Numbered from the stretch's first letter, positions 42,498-51,912 are shown. The stretch is 64,000 nucleotides of DNA from Rhodophyticola porphyridii (GCF_003688285.1 NZ_RCNT01000006.1:233420-297419), one strand, 5' to 3'. A program made the numbers and translations. The notes: generated from the sequence alone by a model not told the origin.

Positions 42498-43454
42498 TCA
42501 GCGCAACCTCGGGTTCAGCGCGTCGCGCAGCCAGTCCCCGAGCAGGTTGACCGCGAGTGCCAGCGCCAGCAGCGTGCAGGCCGGGAAGAACAGGATCCAC
42601 CACTCGCCGGAGAACAGGAAGCCCTGACCGATCCGGATCAGCGTGCCGAGCGAGGGTTGGGTCGGCGGCGCGCCGACGCCCAGGAAGCTGAGCGTCGCCT
42701 CGGCGATGATCGCCAGCGCCAGCGAGATCGTGGCGATCACCAGAACGGGCGAAAGCACGTTGGGCAGGATATGACGCACCATGATCGCCAGCGGGGTGCG
42801 CCCGATCAGCCGCGCGGCCTGCACGTATTCCTTTGATTTCTCCACAAGCGTCGCGCCGCGAACCACCCGCGCGAACTGCACCCAGTCACTCAGTCCGATG
42901 GCGATGATCAGCACCCAGATCGCGACCTGATCGCGGTATTCGATGGGCGTGATCCCCTTGGCGACCCCGAAGATCAGCATCGCGACAAGGATTGCGGGGA
43001 AGGTCAGCTGCACATCGGCCACGCGCATGATGATCGTTTCGGTCCAGCCGCCCACATAGCCCGCCAGAAGACCGAGGGAGATCCCCAGCACCATGGCGAA
43101 CAGCACCGCGGCGAAGCCCACGAAGAGCGAAATCCGCAGCCCGTAGAGGATGGTCGAAAACACGTCGCGCCCCTGATCGTCGGTGCCTAGCAGAAAGCTT
43201 TCGCCGGTGAACGCATTGGCCTCGCCCGGCGGGGTGAACCCGTTCATCAGGTTCAGCGTTGCCGGGTTGAACGGGTCATGGGGGGCTATCAGCGGGGAGA
43301 AAACGGCCGCCAGAACAAGCAGAAGCGTAACGAAGAGCGAGACCATTGCCACCGGCGAGTGGCGAAAGGAATAGCCCACGTCGCTGTCCCACGCCATATA
43401 GAGGCGCGACCGCGCGCGGGCTTTCTCCGGCGGGGTGATCGGCGTGTCGGTCAT
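42498..43454 (-). CDS. Peptide-type ABC transporter permease (DppC-like)
   Basis: This 318-residue permease has an N-terminal DppC extension, about six membrane segments and the ATPase-contact loop (YVQAARLIGRTPLAIMVRHILPN in parts). The segment FLLGTDDQGRDVFSTILYG is typical of this subfamily. It overlaps the DppB-like gene by one base. The transported substrate could be peptides, nickel or other small molecules; the pair of binding proteins upstream is of the family 5 type. Confidence 0.93.
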   Translation of the reverse strand: MTDTPITPPEKARARSRLYMAWDSDVGYSFRHSPVAMVSLFVTLLLVLAAVFSPLIAPHDPFNPATLNLMNGFTPPGEANAFTGESFLLGTDDQGRDVFSTILYGLRISLFVGFAAVLFAMVLGISLGLLAGYVGGWTETIIMRVADVQLTFPAILVAMLIFGVAKGITPIEYRDQVAIWVLIIAIGLSDWVQFARVVRGATLVEKSKEYVQAARLIGRTPLAIMVRHILPNVLSPVLVIATISLALAIIAEATLSFLGVGAPPTQPSLGTLIRIGQGFLFSGEWWILFFPACTLLALALAVNLLGDWLRDALNPRLR

Positions 43455-44428
43455 CAGCTTTTCCCTTCGGTCCGCAGCCGCGGATCAATCGCCACGTAGA
43501 GCAGATCAACCGCCAGATTGATGCCCACGAACATGACCGAGATCAGCATCAGATAGGCGGCCATCACCGGGATATCGACGAATTGGATCGCGTTGATGAA
43601 CAAGAGCCCGACACCGGGCCACTGGAACACGGTTTCGGTGATGATGGCGAACGCGATGATCGAGCCAAGCTGCAACCCGGTCACGGTGATCACGGGCACA
43701 AGCGTGTTTTTCAAGGCATGGCGGAAGTTTATCGCGCGTTGTTTAAGTCCGCGCGCGCGGGCGAAGCGGATGTAATCCTGCCGCAGCACCTCCAGCATTT
43801 CCGAGCGGACCAGCCGCATGATCAATGTCATCTGGTAGAGGCCGAGCGTGATCGAAGGCAGGATCAGCGCCATGAGGCCCGATTGGGTCAGAAAGCCGGT
43901 GGACCAGCCGCCGATCTGCACAACCTCGCCGCGTCCGAAACTCGGCAGCCAGCCCAACTCCACCGAAAAGAGGTATATCAATAGTATACCAATCAGGAAG
44001 GTGGGCAGCGACACGCCGATCAGCGACAGGGTCATGATCGCGTTCGAGGCGAAACCATCTCGTCGGATCGCTGTGAAGACGCCAAGCCCGATGCCAAGGA
44101 CCAGCGCAAAGACCCCGGAGACCGCCGCCAGTTCAAGCGTTGCCGGAATGCGCTCGGCGATGATCTCGGAAACCTGCCGGCCCTGACGGTAGGAAATCCC
44201 GAATTCGCCCTGCACAGCGCCCTCAAGGAAGCGATAATACTGCACCACGAAAGACTGGTCGAGGCCAAGCTGTTCGCGCAGGCGTTCCACATCCTCCATG
44301 GTGCGTTCCTGACCGAGCATGTTGTCGACCGGATCGCCCACAAACCGGAACATGGCGAAGGCCACGAGCCCCACGACCAGAAGCACAAGAACGGATTGCA
44401 GCACGCGGCGTATGATATAGTTGAGCAT
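43454..44428 (-). CDS. Peptide-type ABC transporter permease (DppB-like)
   Basis: This 324-residue permease begins MLNYIIRRVLQSVLVLLVVGLVA, the standard DppB N-terminus. It has six membrane segments and the conserved contact loop YIRFARARGLKQRAINFRHA. It forms the channel with the DppC-like subunit. A 208-nt hairpin-rich leader separates it from the upstream binding-protein gene, which probably lowers permease expression relative to the binding protein. Confidence 0.93.
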   Translation of the reverse strand: MLNYIIRRVLQSVLVLLVVGLVAFAMFRFVGDPVDNMLGQERTMEDVERLREQLGLDQSFVVQYYRFLEGAVQGEFGISYRQGRQVSEIIAERIPATLELAAVSGVFALVLGIGLGVFTAIRRDGFASNAIMTLSLIGVSLPTFLIGILLIYLFSVELGWLPSFGRGEVVQIGGWSTGFLTQSGLMALILPSITLGLYQMTLIMRLVRSEMLEVLRQDYIRFARARGLKQRAINFRHALKNTLVPVITVTGLQLGSIIAFAIITETVFQWPGVGLLFINAIQFVDIPVMAAYLMLISVMFVGINLAVDLLYVAIDPRLRTEGKS

Positions 44429-44543
44429 CCCGTTGTTCTGCGTTGCGGGCGGGCGCGGGTCAAGGGTTCTGCGCGGGGGAGGAGAGCGTTGTGATCCAAG
44501 TTTTCCCCGATCGGGCCGCTCGGGGCGCGCCTGCGGCCCGGCG

Positions 44544-44564
44544 ATGCCGTCCGGAAGACGGCAT
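44544..44564 (-). terminator. Second hairpin in the binding protein-permease gap
   Basis: ATGCCGTC and GACGGCAT pair perfectly over 8 bp around a 5-nt loop. It lies 32 nt beyond the larger hairpin at 44596-44622 in the direction of transcription, so the gap holds two structures in a row. Confidence 0.5.
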
Positions 44565-44595
44565 GCGCGGCCGCCTCTCTGCGCATTCCGGCCTA

Positions 44596-44622
44596 CCGCC
44601 GCCGGACAAGGCCCGGCGGCGG
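44596..44622 (-). terminator. Intercistronic hairpin after a family 5 binding-protein gene
   Basis: CCGCCGCCGG and CCGGCGGCGG form a perfect 10-bp stem with a 7-nt loop, 15 nt after the binding-protein stop codon on the minus strand. There is no T-tract; partial termination or mRNA protection is likely. Confidence 0.65.
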
Positions 44623-44636
44623 CGTGAAACCGGTAT

Positions 44637-46196
44637 TCAGTTCACAGCCACCCAACGCAGGATGAAGAAGTTGTCGGGGCGTTGCGTGAGGTCGATATTG
44701 TCGCGGGTGCCCCAGATCAGCGGCTGCACATACATCGGCAGATAGACCATATCCTCCTGAATGATGCCGGCGGCCTCGTCCAGCATGGCCTGCCGCGCGG
44801 CATCGTCGATCTCGGACTGGATCAGGGGAAGCATCTCGTCGATACGCGGGTTGGAATAGCCGCCGAAATTCCACGTGCCGAGCCGCTCGCCCGATGTATG
44901 GACCAGAAAGCGGATCGGGTGTTCGGCGTCGAAGGTGCCGGGCGACCAGCCCAGAAGATACATGTCGAAGTTATCGGCCCGCAGTTCGGGCCAGTAATTC
45001 GAAACCGGCATCGCATCAAGCTGCGCCTCCAGCCCGATTTGCGCCAGCATGCCGACCACGGCCTGACAGACGGATTCGTCGTTCAGATAGCGGTCGTTCG
45101 GGCAGGACAGACCGAAGGAGAATCCGTCGGGATACCCCGCCTCGGCCAGAAGCGCGCGCGCGGCGTCCGGATCGACGGCGGGTCGGGCCGCATGGATCTC
45201 GGAATAGCCGCGCATGGCTGGGCTGACCAGCTGGCTGGCGGGTTCGGCATTGCCGCGCATGATGGTTTGCAGGATCGCGTCGACATTCACCGCATGGGCC
45301 ACGGCGCGCCGGACGCGGACATCGGCAAACGGGTTCGGCGCGCCTGCATCGGCGCCCCCGTAGAGCACCTCGTGGTCATGGGCGAAGCCCAGCATGATCA
45401 CGCGCGCCTCGATCCCCTGGACAACCTTGACGCCATCCGTTTCCGACAACCGCGCGGCATCCTGGATCGGCACCGGGTCGATCATGTCCACATCGCCCGA
45501 CAGGAGCGCGGCGACAGCGGTGGCCGAATTCTGGATCGGCGTCAGTTCGGCGCGGGTGATGTTATGCTCCACATCGCCCCACCAGCCGTCGAAGGGCACC
45601 AGAACGGTGCTGAGGCCCGGCTGCCGTTCGGCCAGCATGAAGGCAGCGGTGCCGTTGGCGTTCAGCGTGGCGTGGTTTTCCGCGTCGCGGGCGGGCAGTT
45701 CCGCACCATTGGCCGCCGCCCATCCACTGTCCATCATCATCCAGTTGGCGATGCTGTCGGGAAAGATCGGCTGCGGCGAGGTGGTCATGATGTCCACAGT
45801 GAATTCGTCGACCACGATGACCTCGGATACAGGGGAGAACCAGCTTGCCACATCCGACTGTTCCGAGGATGCGCGTTGATAGGAGAACAGCACATCCTCG
45901 GCGGTGAAGTCGCTGCCGTCATGGAAGGTCACGCCCTGGCGCAGGGTGAAACGCCAGCCATCGCCGGCCCCGATCGGCTCCCAGTCCGTGGCGAGCGCCG
46001 GTTCGATCGACATGTCGCGGCCGCGCCGGACAAGCCCCTCGTAGACATTGTTCAGAAAGCCAAGCACCGGTGCCGAGCTGACCGCGTGGGGGTCCATGGT
46101 TTGCGGATCGGTGGTGGTGGCCCACCGGAAGGTTTCCGCGGTCGCCGCGGTGCCAAGGCACAGCGCCATGGCGGTGAGTGTCAATGCGCGTTTCAT
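44637..46196 (-). CDS. ABC transporter substrate-binding protein, family 5 (first)
   Basis: This 519-residue periplasmic protein has a signal peptide (about residues 1-20, ending TAATA) and the family 5 extracellular binding fold (TFRWATTTDPQTMDPHAV, YEGLVRRG, DWEPIGAGDGWRFTLRQGVTFHDG in parts). It resembles DppA/OppA. The start at 46196 follows AAGGGA; the longer frame to 46313 has no signal peptide in place. The operon contains a second binding protein with the same fold, so the transporter may serve two ligands. Confidence 0.93.
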   Translation of the reverse strand: MKRALTLTAMALCLGTAATAETFRWATTTDPQTMDPHAVSSAPVLGFLNNVYEGLVRRGRDMSIEPALATDWEPIGAGDGWRFTLRQGVTFHDGSDFTAEDVLFSYQRASSEQSDVASWFSPVSEVIVVDEFTVDIMTTSPQPIFPDSIANWMMMDSGWAAANGAELPARDAENHATLNANGTAAFMLAERQPGLSTVLVPFDGWWGDVEHNITRAELTPIQNSATAVAALLSGDVDMIDPVPIQDAARLSETDGVKVVQGIEARVIMLGFAHDHEVLYGGADAGAPNPFADVRVRRAVAHAVNVDAILQTIMRGNAEPASQLVSPAMRGYSEIHAARPAVDPDAARALLAEAGYPDGFSFGLSCPNDRYLNDESVCQAVVGMLAQIGLEAQLDAMPVSNYWPELRADNFDMYLLGWSPGTFDAEHPIRFLVHTSGERLGTWNFGGYSNPRIDEMLPLIQSEIDDAARQAMLDEAAGIIQEDMVYLPMYVQPLIWGTRDNIDLTQRPDNFFILRWVAVN

Positions 46197-46334
46197 CGAA
46201 AGCAGTCCCTTGCAGATATGCGCCCTGCCGTCAGGGCCTGCGGCAGCCTGACCGAGAAGCCGCGCCGGCGCAAAGAGACCCCGATCACAACCCCGTGAGG
46301 CGCAACCGGCCATCGGCGGATGGTATATGGGCCA

Positions 46335-47342
46335 TCACGCGCTGCGCACGGCCCAGTCGAGCGGCGATCCCTGATCTATCTCGGAGATCAGAACATCGGG
46401 GCCTTGTGTGCTTGCACGGTGCAGCGCATGCTTGAGCCGGTCCCAGACCGTGTCGATCTTTTCGCTGATGCCGGGACGGACCAGCCCGATGCTGACGGTG
46501 GAACAGCCCACATCGCCGGGCGCCAGGTCGACGACCATATCGCCGATCTTTTCCCGGAGCATATCCATCACCCATTCCGCGTTTTCCGTATCCGTATCGT
46601 GCATCGCAACCCCGAACACGGACTTGCTGAGCCGAGCGACGCGGGCGCCTGACTGGATGTGGGAGGTGACGTGATCCATGATCGCGGAGATCAGCCTGTC
46701 GGCCATCCGGGATCCGTAAAGATCCGAGATCTCGTCGAAATCATCGACTCTGATCGCGGCCAGCGCCGGCAAGGGCCGGTCGCTCAGGATATCTTCCTGC
46801 AACATCGCCTGCCACCGGGCCCGGTCGACCATCTGGCTGATCGGCCGGAGTTCCTCAAGCCGGCGCCGTTTTTCGAGTATGTCGATGATCACCGTGGACA
46901 GGTGCGACAGGATGGTCCGGTCGGTCTCGGTGAAATCCCTGGGTTGCAGCCCGATGGCGCAGATCGTTCCAAGCTGGTAGCCCTCGGGCGTGCGGAGCGG
47001 ACAGCCGATATAGCTGCGCACGAAGGGCGCCCCCGCCACGAGCGCGTTGGCATTGAACCGGGTATCCTGGAGCATGTCCGGCACGGCCAGTATCTCGGGC
47101 TTGCGGATCGTGTAGTCGCAGAAGGCGAGGCCGCGTTCGGTGCCGCGGATATCCACGCCAGTGGCGGATTTGAACCACTGGTGATGTTCGTCGATCAGCG
47201 CGATGGTCGACACTTCGGTGCCGACCGTGGCCTGCACCAACTGCGTTATCGCGTCAAAGGCGGCCTCCCGCTCGGTATAGAGGACGTTGTAGTTTTCCAG
47301 CGCGCGCATGCGGCCGCGTTCGTCGGATCGGAACGGTGTCAA
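46335..47342 (-). CDS. GAF domain protein with degenerate GGDEF domain
   Basis: This 335-residue cytoplasmic protein has a GAF domain (about residues 20-160, including WFKSATGVDIRGTERGLAFCDYTI in parts) and a C-terminal GGDEF-like domain (about 185-330). The GGDEF signature position reads SKSVF (in RLSKSVFGVAM), so diguanylate cyclase activity is not expected. It may be a cyclic-di-GMP or small-molecule sensor. The start is TTG at 47342 after GGAGAG, with an ATG at 47309 as alternative. It lies between two binding-protein genes in the same direction, which is unusual. Confidence 0.8.
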   Translation of the reverse strand: MTPFRSDERGRMRALENYNVLYTEREAAFDAITQLVQATVGTEVSTIALIDEHHQWFKSATGVDIRGTERGLAFCDYTIRKPEILAVPDMLQDTRFNANALVAGAPFVRSYIGCPLRTPEGYQLGTICAIGLQPRDFTETDRTILSHLSTVIIDILEKRRRLEELRPISQMVDRARWQAMLQEDILSDRPLPALAAIRVDDFDEISDLYGSRMADRLISAIMDHVTSHIQSGARVARLSKSVFGVAMHDTDTENAEWVMDMLREKIGDMVVDLAPGDVGCSTVSIGLVRPGISEKIDTVWDRLKHALHRASTQGPDVLISEIDQGSPLDWAVRSA

Positions 47343-47496
47343 GACGGCTCTCCGGCAGGGGGCATCAGTCCGCCGACGCTAGACCGGATAGGTAAACCAA
47401 TACCTAAGCGGAGCGGGGTGCCGGGCGCGAAAAATCACGCAATTGAACCGATTTCCCGTACCCCATCGGACCGGCCGGGGATCTTCGACACGCCAA

Positions 47497-47526
47497 GGGG
47501 CGCCGCCGGTCATCCGGCGACGCCCC
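47497..47526 (-). terminator. Hairpin after the second family 5 binding-protein gene
   Basis: Bases 497-509 and 514-526 of this thousand pair over 13 positions with one mismatch (GGGGCG and CGCCCC at the base, GCCGG/CCGGC near the TCAT loop). It lies about 45 nt after the stop codon on the minus strand, in the 228-nt gap before the GAF gene. Confidence 0.65.
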
Positions 47527-47570
47527 CTGACTGCGCTTGCATCGGGACATGGCCCCGCTGCCTGTCGCGT

Positions 47571-49160
47571 TCAGTTTCTGGTGAAATACTTGAATTTCAC
47601 CTGGTCATCCGCATCCACCACGGTGCTCCAGCTGTCGCTGATGCCCCAGTTCAGGATCTGGTTGTGGATCGGCAGATAGATCAGCTCTTCCTCGGCCATC
47701 TGCCAGAGGCTTGCGATCATGCCGTCCCGCTCGGCCAGATCCACCTCGGAGGACAGACCGACGATCATCTCGTCCATCACCGCGTTGGAGAACCCGGTGC
47801 CGTTCCAGCTTCCGCGGCCTTCGTCGCGGGTGTGGTAGAGGAAGTTGAAGATGTACTCGCTGTCATAGGTCGGAACGCCCCATCCCAGCAGGTAGAAATC
47901 CGTCTCGCCATTGGCGATCAGCGGGAAATGCTGGGCGCGGGGCAGGGCGGAGAGGTTCACGGTGATCCCGATCTGGGCGAACATGCCCACCGCCGCCTGG
48001 CAGATCGCCTCGTCATTGACGTAGCGGTCGTTCGGGCAGTCGAGCTGGATCGTGAACCCCTCGCCATAGCCGGCCTCTTCCATCAGGGCCCGCGCGGCCT
48101 CGACGTCATAGGCGGGGTAGGCGTCAAGCTCTTCGGTCCAGCCATGGACGGGCGGGGGCATGATGACACCGGCGGGTGCGGATTGCCCGCGCATCACGAC
48201 CTGCTGGATCGCCTCGCGGTTGATGGCGATATCCATCGCCTCGCGCACCCGGCGGTCGGCCAGCGGGTTCGCCCCATCGACGCTGTCCCGCTCGAGATCG
48301 TCTGCCCCCACATTCAACCCGAAGAAGATCACCCGGTTTTGCGGCGCGGTGGCAAGGCCGAGACCATCGGCCCCCGCCACACGCTCCAGATCCTGCACCG
48401 GAACGTCCTGAATGAAATCAACCTCGCCCGACAAGAGCGCCGCGACGCGGGTCGCGGGGTTCTGGATCGGCGTGAAGACGATCTCGGAGGCGGACAGCGG
48501 GAACTCCCCGATGCCCCAGTAATCCTCGAAGGCGGTCAGCACAGTCTGCGCATCGGCTTGACGGCTGGACATCACGTAAGGACCGGTGCCGTTGGAGTTG
48601 CGCGCGCTGAACGTGTCTTCGCCACCGGCGTAATCCTGCACCTCGACCGCGTCGTTCTCGGTGGACCAGCCTTCATCCATCATGAAGATATTGGTCAGGT
48701 TGTTCGGCAGAAGCGGGTTCGGCCCGTCCGTTTCGATCTCCACCGTGTAGGGCCCGGTGGCGCGGACATCCACAACGCCGCTCAGCAATTCGCGGAAGTT
48801 GGAGTTGGCCGACATCGCGCGGTTCAGCGAGAAGACGGCATCGGCGCTGTCGAAGGTCTGGCCCTCGTGGAAGGTCACGCCTTCGCGCAGGGTGAAGACC
48901 CACACATTCGGGTCGTCGCCCGAGGGCTGCCAGTCGGTTGCCAGGGCGGCCTCCATGGCGCCCTCCATGTTCCGCAGGATCAGCGGCTCATAGACCTGAT
49001 GGTTGAGCGTGGTCGTCGGCCCCTCGTTCTGGGCATGGGGATCCTGGGTGAGGGCTTCGGCGGCGCGGGCCCATCGCAGGGTTTCCGCATCGAGCGGCGC
49101 GGCGGTCATGGCAGTGGTGGCCAGCAGCGCGGTGGCCATCGCGGTAAAGCGAAGTGTCAT
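47571..49160 (-). CDS. ABC transporter substrate-binding protein, family 5 (second)
   Basis: This 529-residue protein has a signal peptide (about residues 1-25, ending PLDA) and the family 5 fold (TLRWARAAEALTQDPHAQNE, YEPLILRNMEGAMEAALATDW, REGVTFHEGQTF). It has the same fold as the first binding protein but differs in most residues. AGGGAG lies 9 nt upstream of the ATG at 49160. It is the first gene of this leftward group and probably has its promoter in the 233-nt region shared with the divergent CDGSH gene. Confidence 0.93.
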   Translation of the reverse strand: MTLRFTAMATALLATTAMTAAPLDAETLRWARAAEALTQDPHAQNEGPTTTLNHQVYEPLILRNMEGAMEAALATDWQPSGDDPNVWVFTLREGVTFHEGQTFDSADAVFSLNRAMSANSNFRELLSGVVDVRATGPYTVEIETDGPNPLLPNNLTNIFMMDEGWSTENDAVEVQDYAGGEDTFSARNSNGTGPYVMSSRQADAQTVLTAFEDYWGIGEFPLSASEIVFTPIQNPATRVAALLSGEVDFIQDVPVQDLERVAGADGLGLATAPQNRVIFFGLNVGADDLERDSVDGANPLADRRVREAMDIAINREAIQQVVMRGQSAPAGVIMPPPVHGWTEELDAYPAYDVEAARALMEEAGYGEGFTIQLDCPNDRYVNDEAICQAAVGMFAQIGITVNLSALPRAQHFPLIANGETDFYLLGWGVPTYDSEYIFNFLYHTRDEGRGSWNGTGFSNAVMDEMIVGLSSEVDLAERDGMIASLWQMAEEELIYLPIHNQILNWGISDSWSTVVDADDQVKFKYFTRN

Positions 49161-49393
49161 TGTTATGTGCTCCCTGAAGTTGATGAGCGGAGTATGGCCG
49201 CTAAATCCGTCTTGGCAAGGGACCGCCGACAAGACGGCATGGGAAGTTTTGCGATTCGGGTCAGCATTGACCTATTGCGGCGCACAAACGGGCTTTCGGG
49301 CAAAACCCGGGCCCGCGCGCAGGCCAAACCTGTTGCCGCGGCGGGCTGGCCCGTGGTTCTGTACGGGGATGACCCCAGCCAATGGAGACCCCC

Positions 49394-50020
49394 ATGCGCC
49401 CGGTAGAGACCGATGCCCTGACCATCACTTTCGATGCCCGAACCTGCATTCATGCGCGCCGCTGCGTGCTGGGCCTGCCCGGTGTGTTCAGACCCGGGGC
49501 CAAGGGCGGCTGGATCCAGCCCGGCGATACCGACCCCGAGGCGCTGGTGCGTGTGATCGAGGCCTGCCCGTCCGGGGCACTCAGCTATACCCGCAAGCAG
49601 GGCGGGGAGGAGCCGACGCCGGAGGTGAACACCGCCCGCCTGTGGGAAAACGGACCGGTGGAGTTGCGGGGCGAGATCGTCATCGGAGAGGAGAGCTATA
49701 CACGCGTCACGCTTTGCCGCTGCGGGAAATCGGCAAACAAGCCCTTTTGCGACAACTCCCATATCGAGGCGGGGTTCACCGCCACCTCCGAGCCCGCCGC
49801 GAATGAGGAGGCCGCACCGCTTGAAGCCCGGACCGGGCCGCTGAACCTGCGCGTCGCCCCGAATGGCCCGGTTATCATCTCGGGCAATCTGGAACTGATC
49901 GCCGGATCGGGGCGCGCGCTCGACACGACCGAGAAGCTCTATCTGTGCCGTTGCGGCGCGTCGGGCAACAAGCCCTATTGCGATGGCAGCCACAAGGACG
50001 CCGGGTTCACGACAGAGTAA
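49394..50020 (+). CDS. Multi-domain iron-sulfur protein (Fer4_19 plus two CDGSH domains)
   Basis: This 208-residue protein combines a short iron-sulfur domain (cysteines 18, 24 and 58) with two CDGSH-type [2Fe-2S] sites. The first reads CRCGKSANKPFCDNSH (about 108-123) and the second CRCGASGNKPYCDGSH near residues 189-204. The first has Asn instead of Gly in CDGSH but keeps the three Cys and one His ligands. It is likely a cytoplasmic redox or iron-sulfur transfer protein. The ATG at 49394 follows GGAG; an in-frame ATG at 49382 has no better site. Confidence 0.9.
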   Translation: MRPVETDALTITFDARTCIHARRCVLGLPGVFRPGAKGGWIQPGDTDPEALVRVIEACPSGALSYTRKQGGEEPTPEVNTARLWENGPVELRGEIVIGEESYTRVTLCRCGKSANKPFCDNSHIEAGFTATSEPAANEEAAPLEARTGPLNLRVAPNGPVIISGNLELIAGSGRALDTTEKLYLCRCGASGNKPYCDGSHKDAGFTTE

Positions 50021-50094
50021 GCCCGTCGAGCCGCAGGCCCGGTTTCGTCATGCCGCATGCCGTGAGGGGTTGAAGTTGTGATATATTGTCAAAT

Positions 50095-50113
50095 ATTGAT
50101 ACTGTAAATCAAT
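50095..50113. promoter_or_regulatory. AT-rich inverted repeat upstream of the SulP gene
   Basis: ATTGAT and ATCAAT are inverted around 7 nt within a markedly AT-rich stretch (about 50075-50118), 17 nt before the start codon. It could be a regulator binding site or part of the promoter. The short arms make chance possible. Confidence 0.35.
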
Positions 50114-50130
50114 TTGGCTTTGTCTGATCT

Positions 50131-51885
50131 ATGTCCCGAACCGACTTTACCCGTTACCTGCCGATCCTGGACTGGGGGCGGCGCTATGATCGTACGGCGC
50201 TGACCGGAGATCTGATTGCGGCGGTGATCGTCACGATCATGCTGATCCCGCAATCGCTGGCCTATGCTTTGCTGGCCGGGTTGCCACCGGAGGCGGGGCT
50301 TTATGCCTCGATCGCGCCGATCCTGCTTTATGCGGTCTTCGGCACCTCACGGGCGCTGGCGGTGGGCCCTGTGGCGGTTGTGTCGCTGATGACGGCTGCG
50401 GCGGTGGGGCAGGTGGCCGAGCAGGGAACCGCCGGCTACGCGGTCGCGGCGCTGACGCTGGCGGTCCTGTCGGGCGGTATCCTCTTGCTGCTGGGCGTGT
50501 TGCGGATGGGGTTCATCGCCAATTTCCTGTCCCATCCGGTCATTTCGGGGTTCATCACCGCCTCCGGCATCCTGATCGCCATCAGCCAGGTGAAACACAT
50601 TCTCGGCGTGGAGGCGTCGGGCCATACGCTGGTGGAGATCGGCACGTCGCTTCTGGCCGGTCTGCCGCAGACAGATATGACGACGCTGGCGATCGGGGTC
50701 GCGGCGACGGGCTTTCTGTTCTGGGTGCGCAAGGGCATGAAACCGGCCCTGATCCGGCTTGGGCTGGGGGCGCGCCCGGCCGATATCGCCACCAAGGCGG
50801 GCCCGGTTCTGGCGGTGATCGTGACGACGCTGCTGGTCTGGGGGTTGGACCTGTCCGAACAGGGGGTGGCCATCGTGGGCGCGGTGCCGCAATCCCTGCC
50901 GCCGTTGACCATGCCCGCCTTTTCCCCCGATCTGGTGAGCGCGTTGCTAGTGCCGGCGCTGCTGATCTCGGTCATCGGATTTGTCGAGTCGATCTCGGTG
51001 GCGCAGACCCTGGCCGCCAAGAAACGTCAGCGGATCGACCCAAATCAGGAGCTGATCGGACTGGGTGCTGCCAATATCGGCGCGGGCTTCACCGGTGGCT
51101 ATCCGGTGACCGGCGGCTTTGCGCGGTCGGTGGTGAATTTCGACGCGGGCGCCGAAACGCCCGCCGCCGGCGCCTTTACCGCTCTTGGGCTGGCGATCGC
51201 GGCGCTGGCGCTGACCCCGCTGATTTTCTTCCTGCCGAAAGCGACCCTCGCGGCCACGATCATCGTCGCGGTGCTGAGCCTTGTCGATTTCGGCGTTCTG
51301 AAACGCGCATGGGGTTATTCGAAGGCCGATTTCGGCGCGGTCGCGGCCACCATCGTGCTGACCCTTGGCTTTGGTGTTGAAATCGGGGTGTCGGCCGGGG
51401 TGATCCTGTCGGTGCTGCTGCATCTGTGGAAAACCTCGCGCCCGCATGTGGCCGAGGTGGGGCTTGTTCCGGGCACCCAGCATTTCCGGAACATCCTGCG
51501 CCACCGGGTGGAGACCGACCCGGCGGTCCTGACGATCCGGATCGACGAAAGCCTCTATTTCGCGAATGCCCGTTTTCTTGAGGACTACATCCTGAACCGG
51601 GTGGCCGAGGACCGCGCGCTGCGCCATGTCGTGCTGATGTGTTCCGCGGTGAACGCGATCGACCTGAGCGCGCTGGAAAGCCTTGAGGCGCTGAACGAGC
51701 GGCTTGGCGATCTGGATATCCGGCTGCATCTGAGCGAGGTGAAGGGACCGGTGACCGACCGGCTGACGCGCACCCATTTTCTGGATGCGCTGACGGGCGA
51801 GGTGTTCCTGTCGCAATACGATGCCTGGGCCTCCCTGACCGGCGGATCGCAAGGGCCCGGGCCGGTGCCGGTGGCGGGCCGCTGA
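50131..51885 (+). CDS. SulP family anion permease with STAS domain
   Basis: This 584-residue inner-membrane protein has the SulP transmembrane domain (start RYLPILDWGRRYDRTALTGD, then MLIPQSLAYALLAGLPPEAGLYASI in parts) with 10-14 segments. A C-terminal STAS domain occupies about residues 450-560 (TIRIDESLYFANARFLEDYI). It imports sulfate or another inorganic or carboxylate anion. The ATG lacks a clear Shine-Dalgarno sequence. Sulfate is the usual guess, but soeABC lies 34 kb away, so no functional link is claimed. Confidence 0.92.
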   Translation: MSRTDFTRYLPILDWGRRYDRTALTGDLIAAVIVTIMLIPQSLAYALLAGLPPEAGLYASIAPILLYAVFGTSRALAVGPVAVVSLMTAAAVGQVAEQGTAGYAVAALTLAVLSGGILLLLGVLRMGFIANFLSHPVISGFITASGILIAISQVKHILGVEASGHTLVEIGTSLLAGLPQTDMTTLAIGVAATGFLFWVRKGMKPALIRLGLGARPADIATKAGPVLAVIVTTLLVWGLDLSEQGVAIVGAVPQSLPPLTMPAFSPDLVSALLVPALLISVIGFVESISVAQTLAAKKRQRIDPNQELIGLGAANIGAGFTGGYPVTGGFARSVVNFDAGAETPAAGAFTALGLAIAALALTPLIFFLPKATLAATIIVAVLSLVDFGVLKRAWGYSKADFGAVAATIVLTLGFGVEIGVSAGVILSVLLHLWKTSRPHVAEVGLVPGTQHFRNILRHRVETDPAVLTIRIDESLYFANARFLEDYILNRVAEDRALRHVVLMCSAVNAIDLSALESLEALNERLGDLDIRLHLSEVKGPVTDRLTRTHFLDALTGEVFLSQYDAWASLTGGSQGPGPVPVAGR

Positions 51886-51912
51886 CCGGGCGGATGGGCC
51901 GGGCGCGCGCGC

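Noticed and set aside
46335..47342. An active diguanylate cyclase.
   Set aside because: The GGDEF signature position reads SKSVF, so the metal- and substrate-binding residues are missing.
46659..49406. A 915-residue open frame on the plus strand opposite the GAF protein and second binding protein.
   Set aside because: It is antisense to two genes with clear domains and signal peptides. It is His/Arg/Gly-rich without any recognisable domain, and such long shadows are usual in high-GC DNA.
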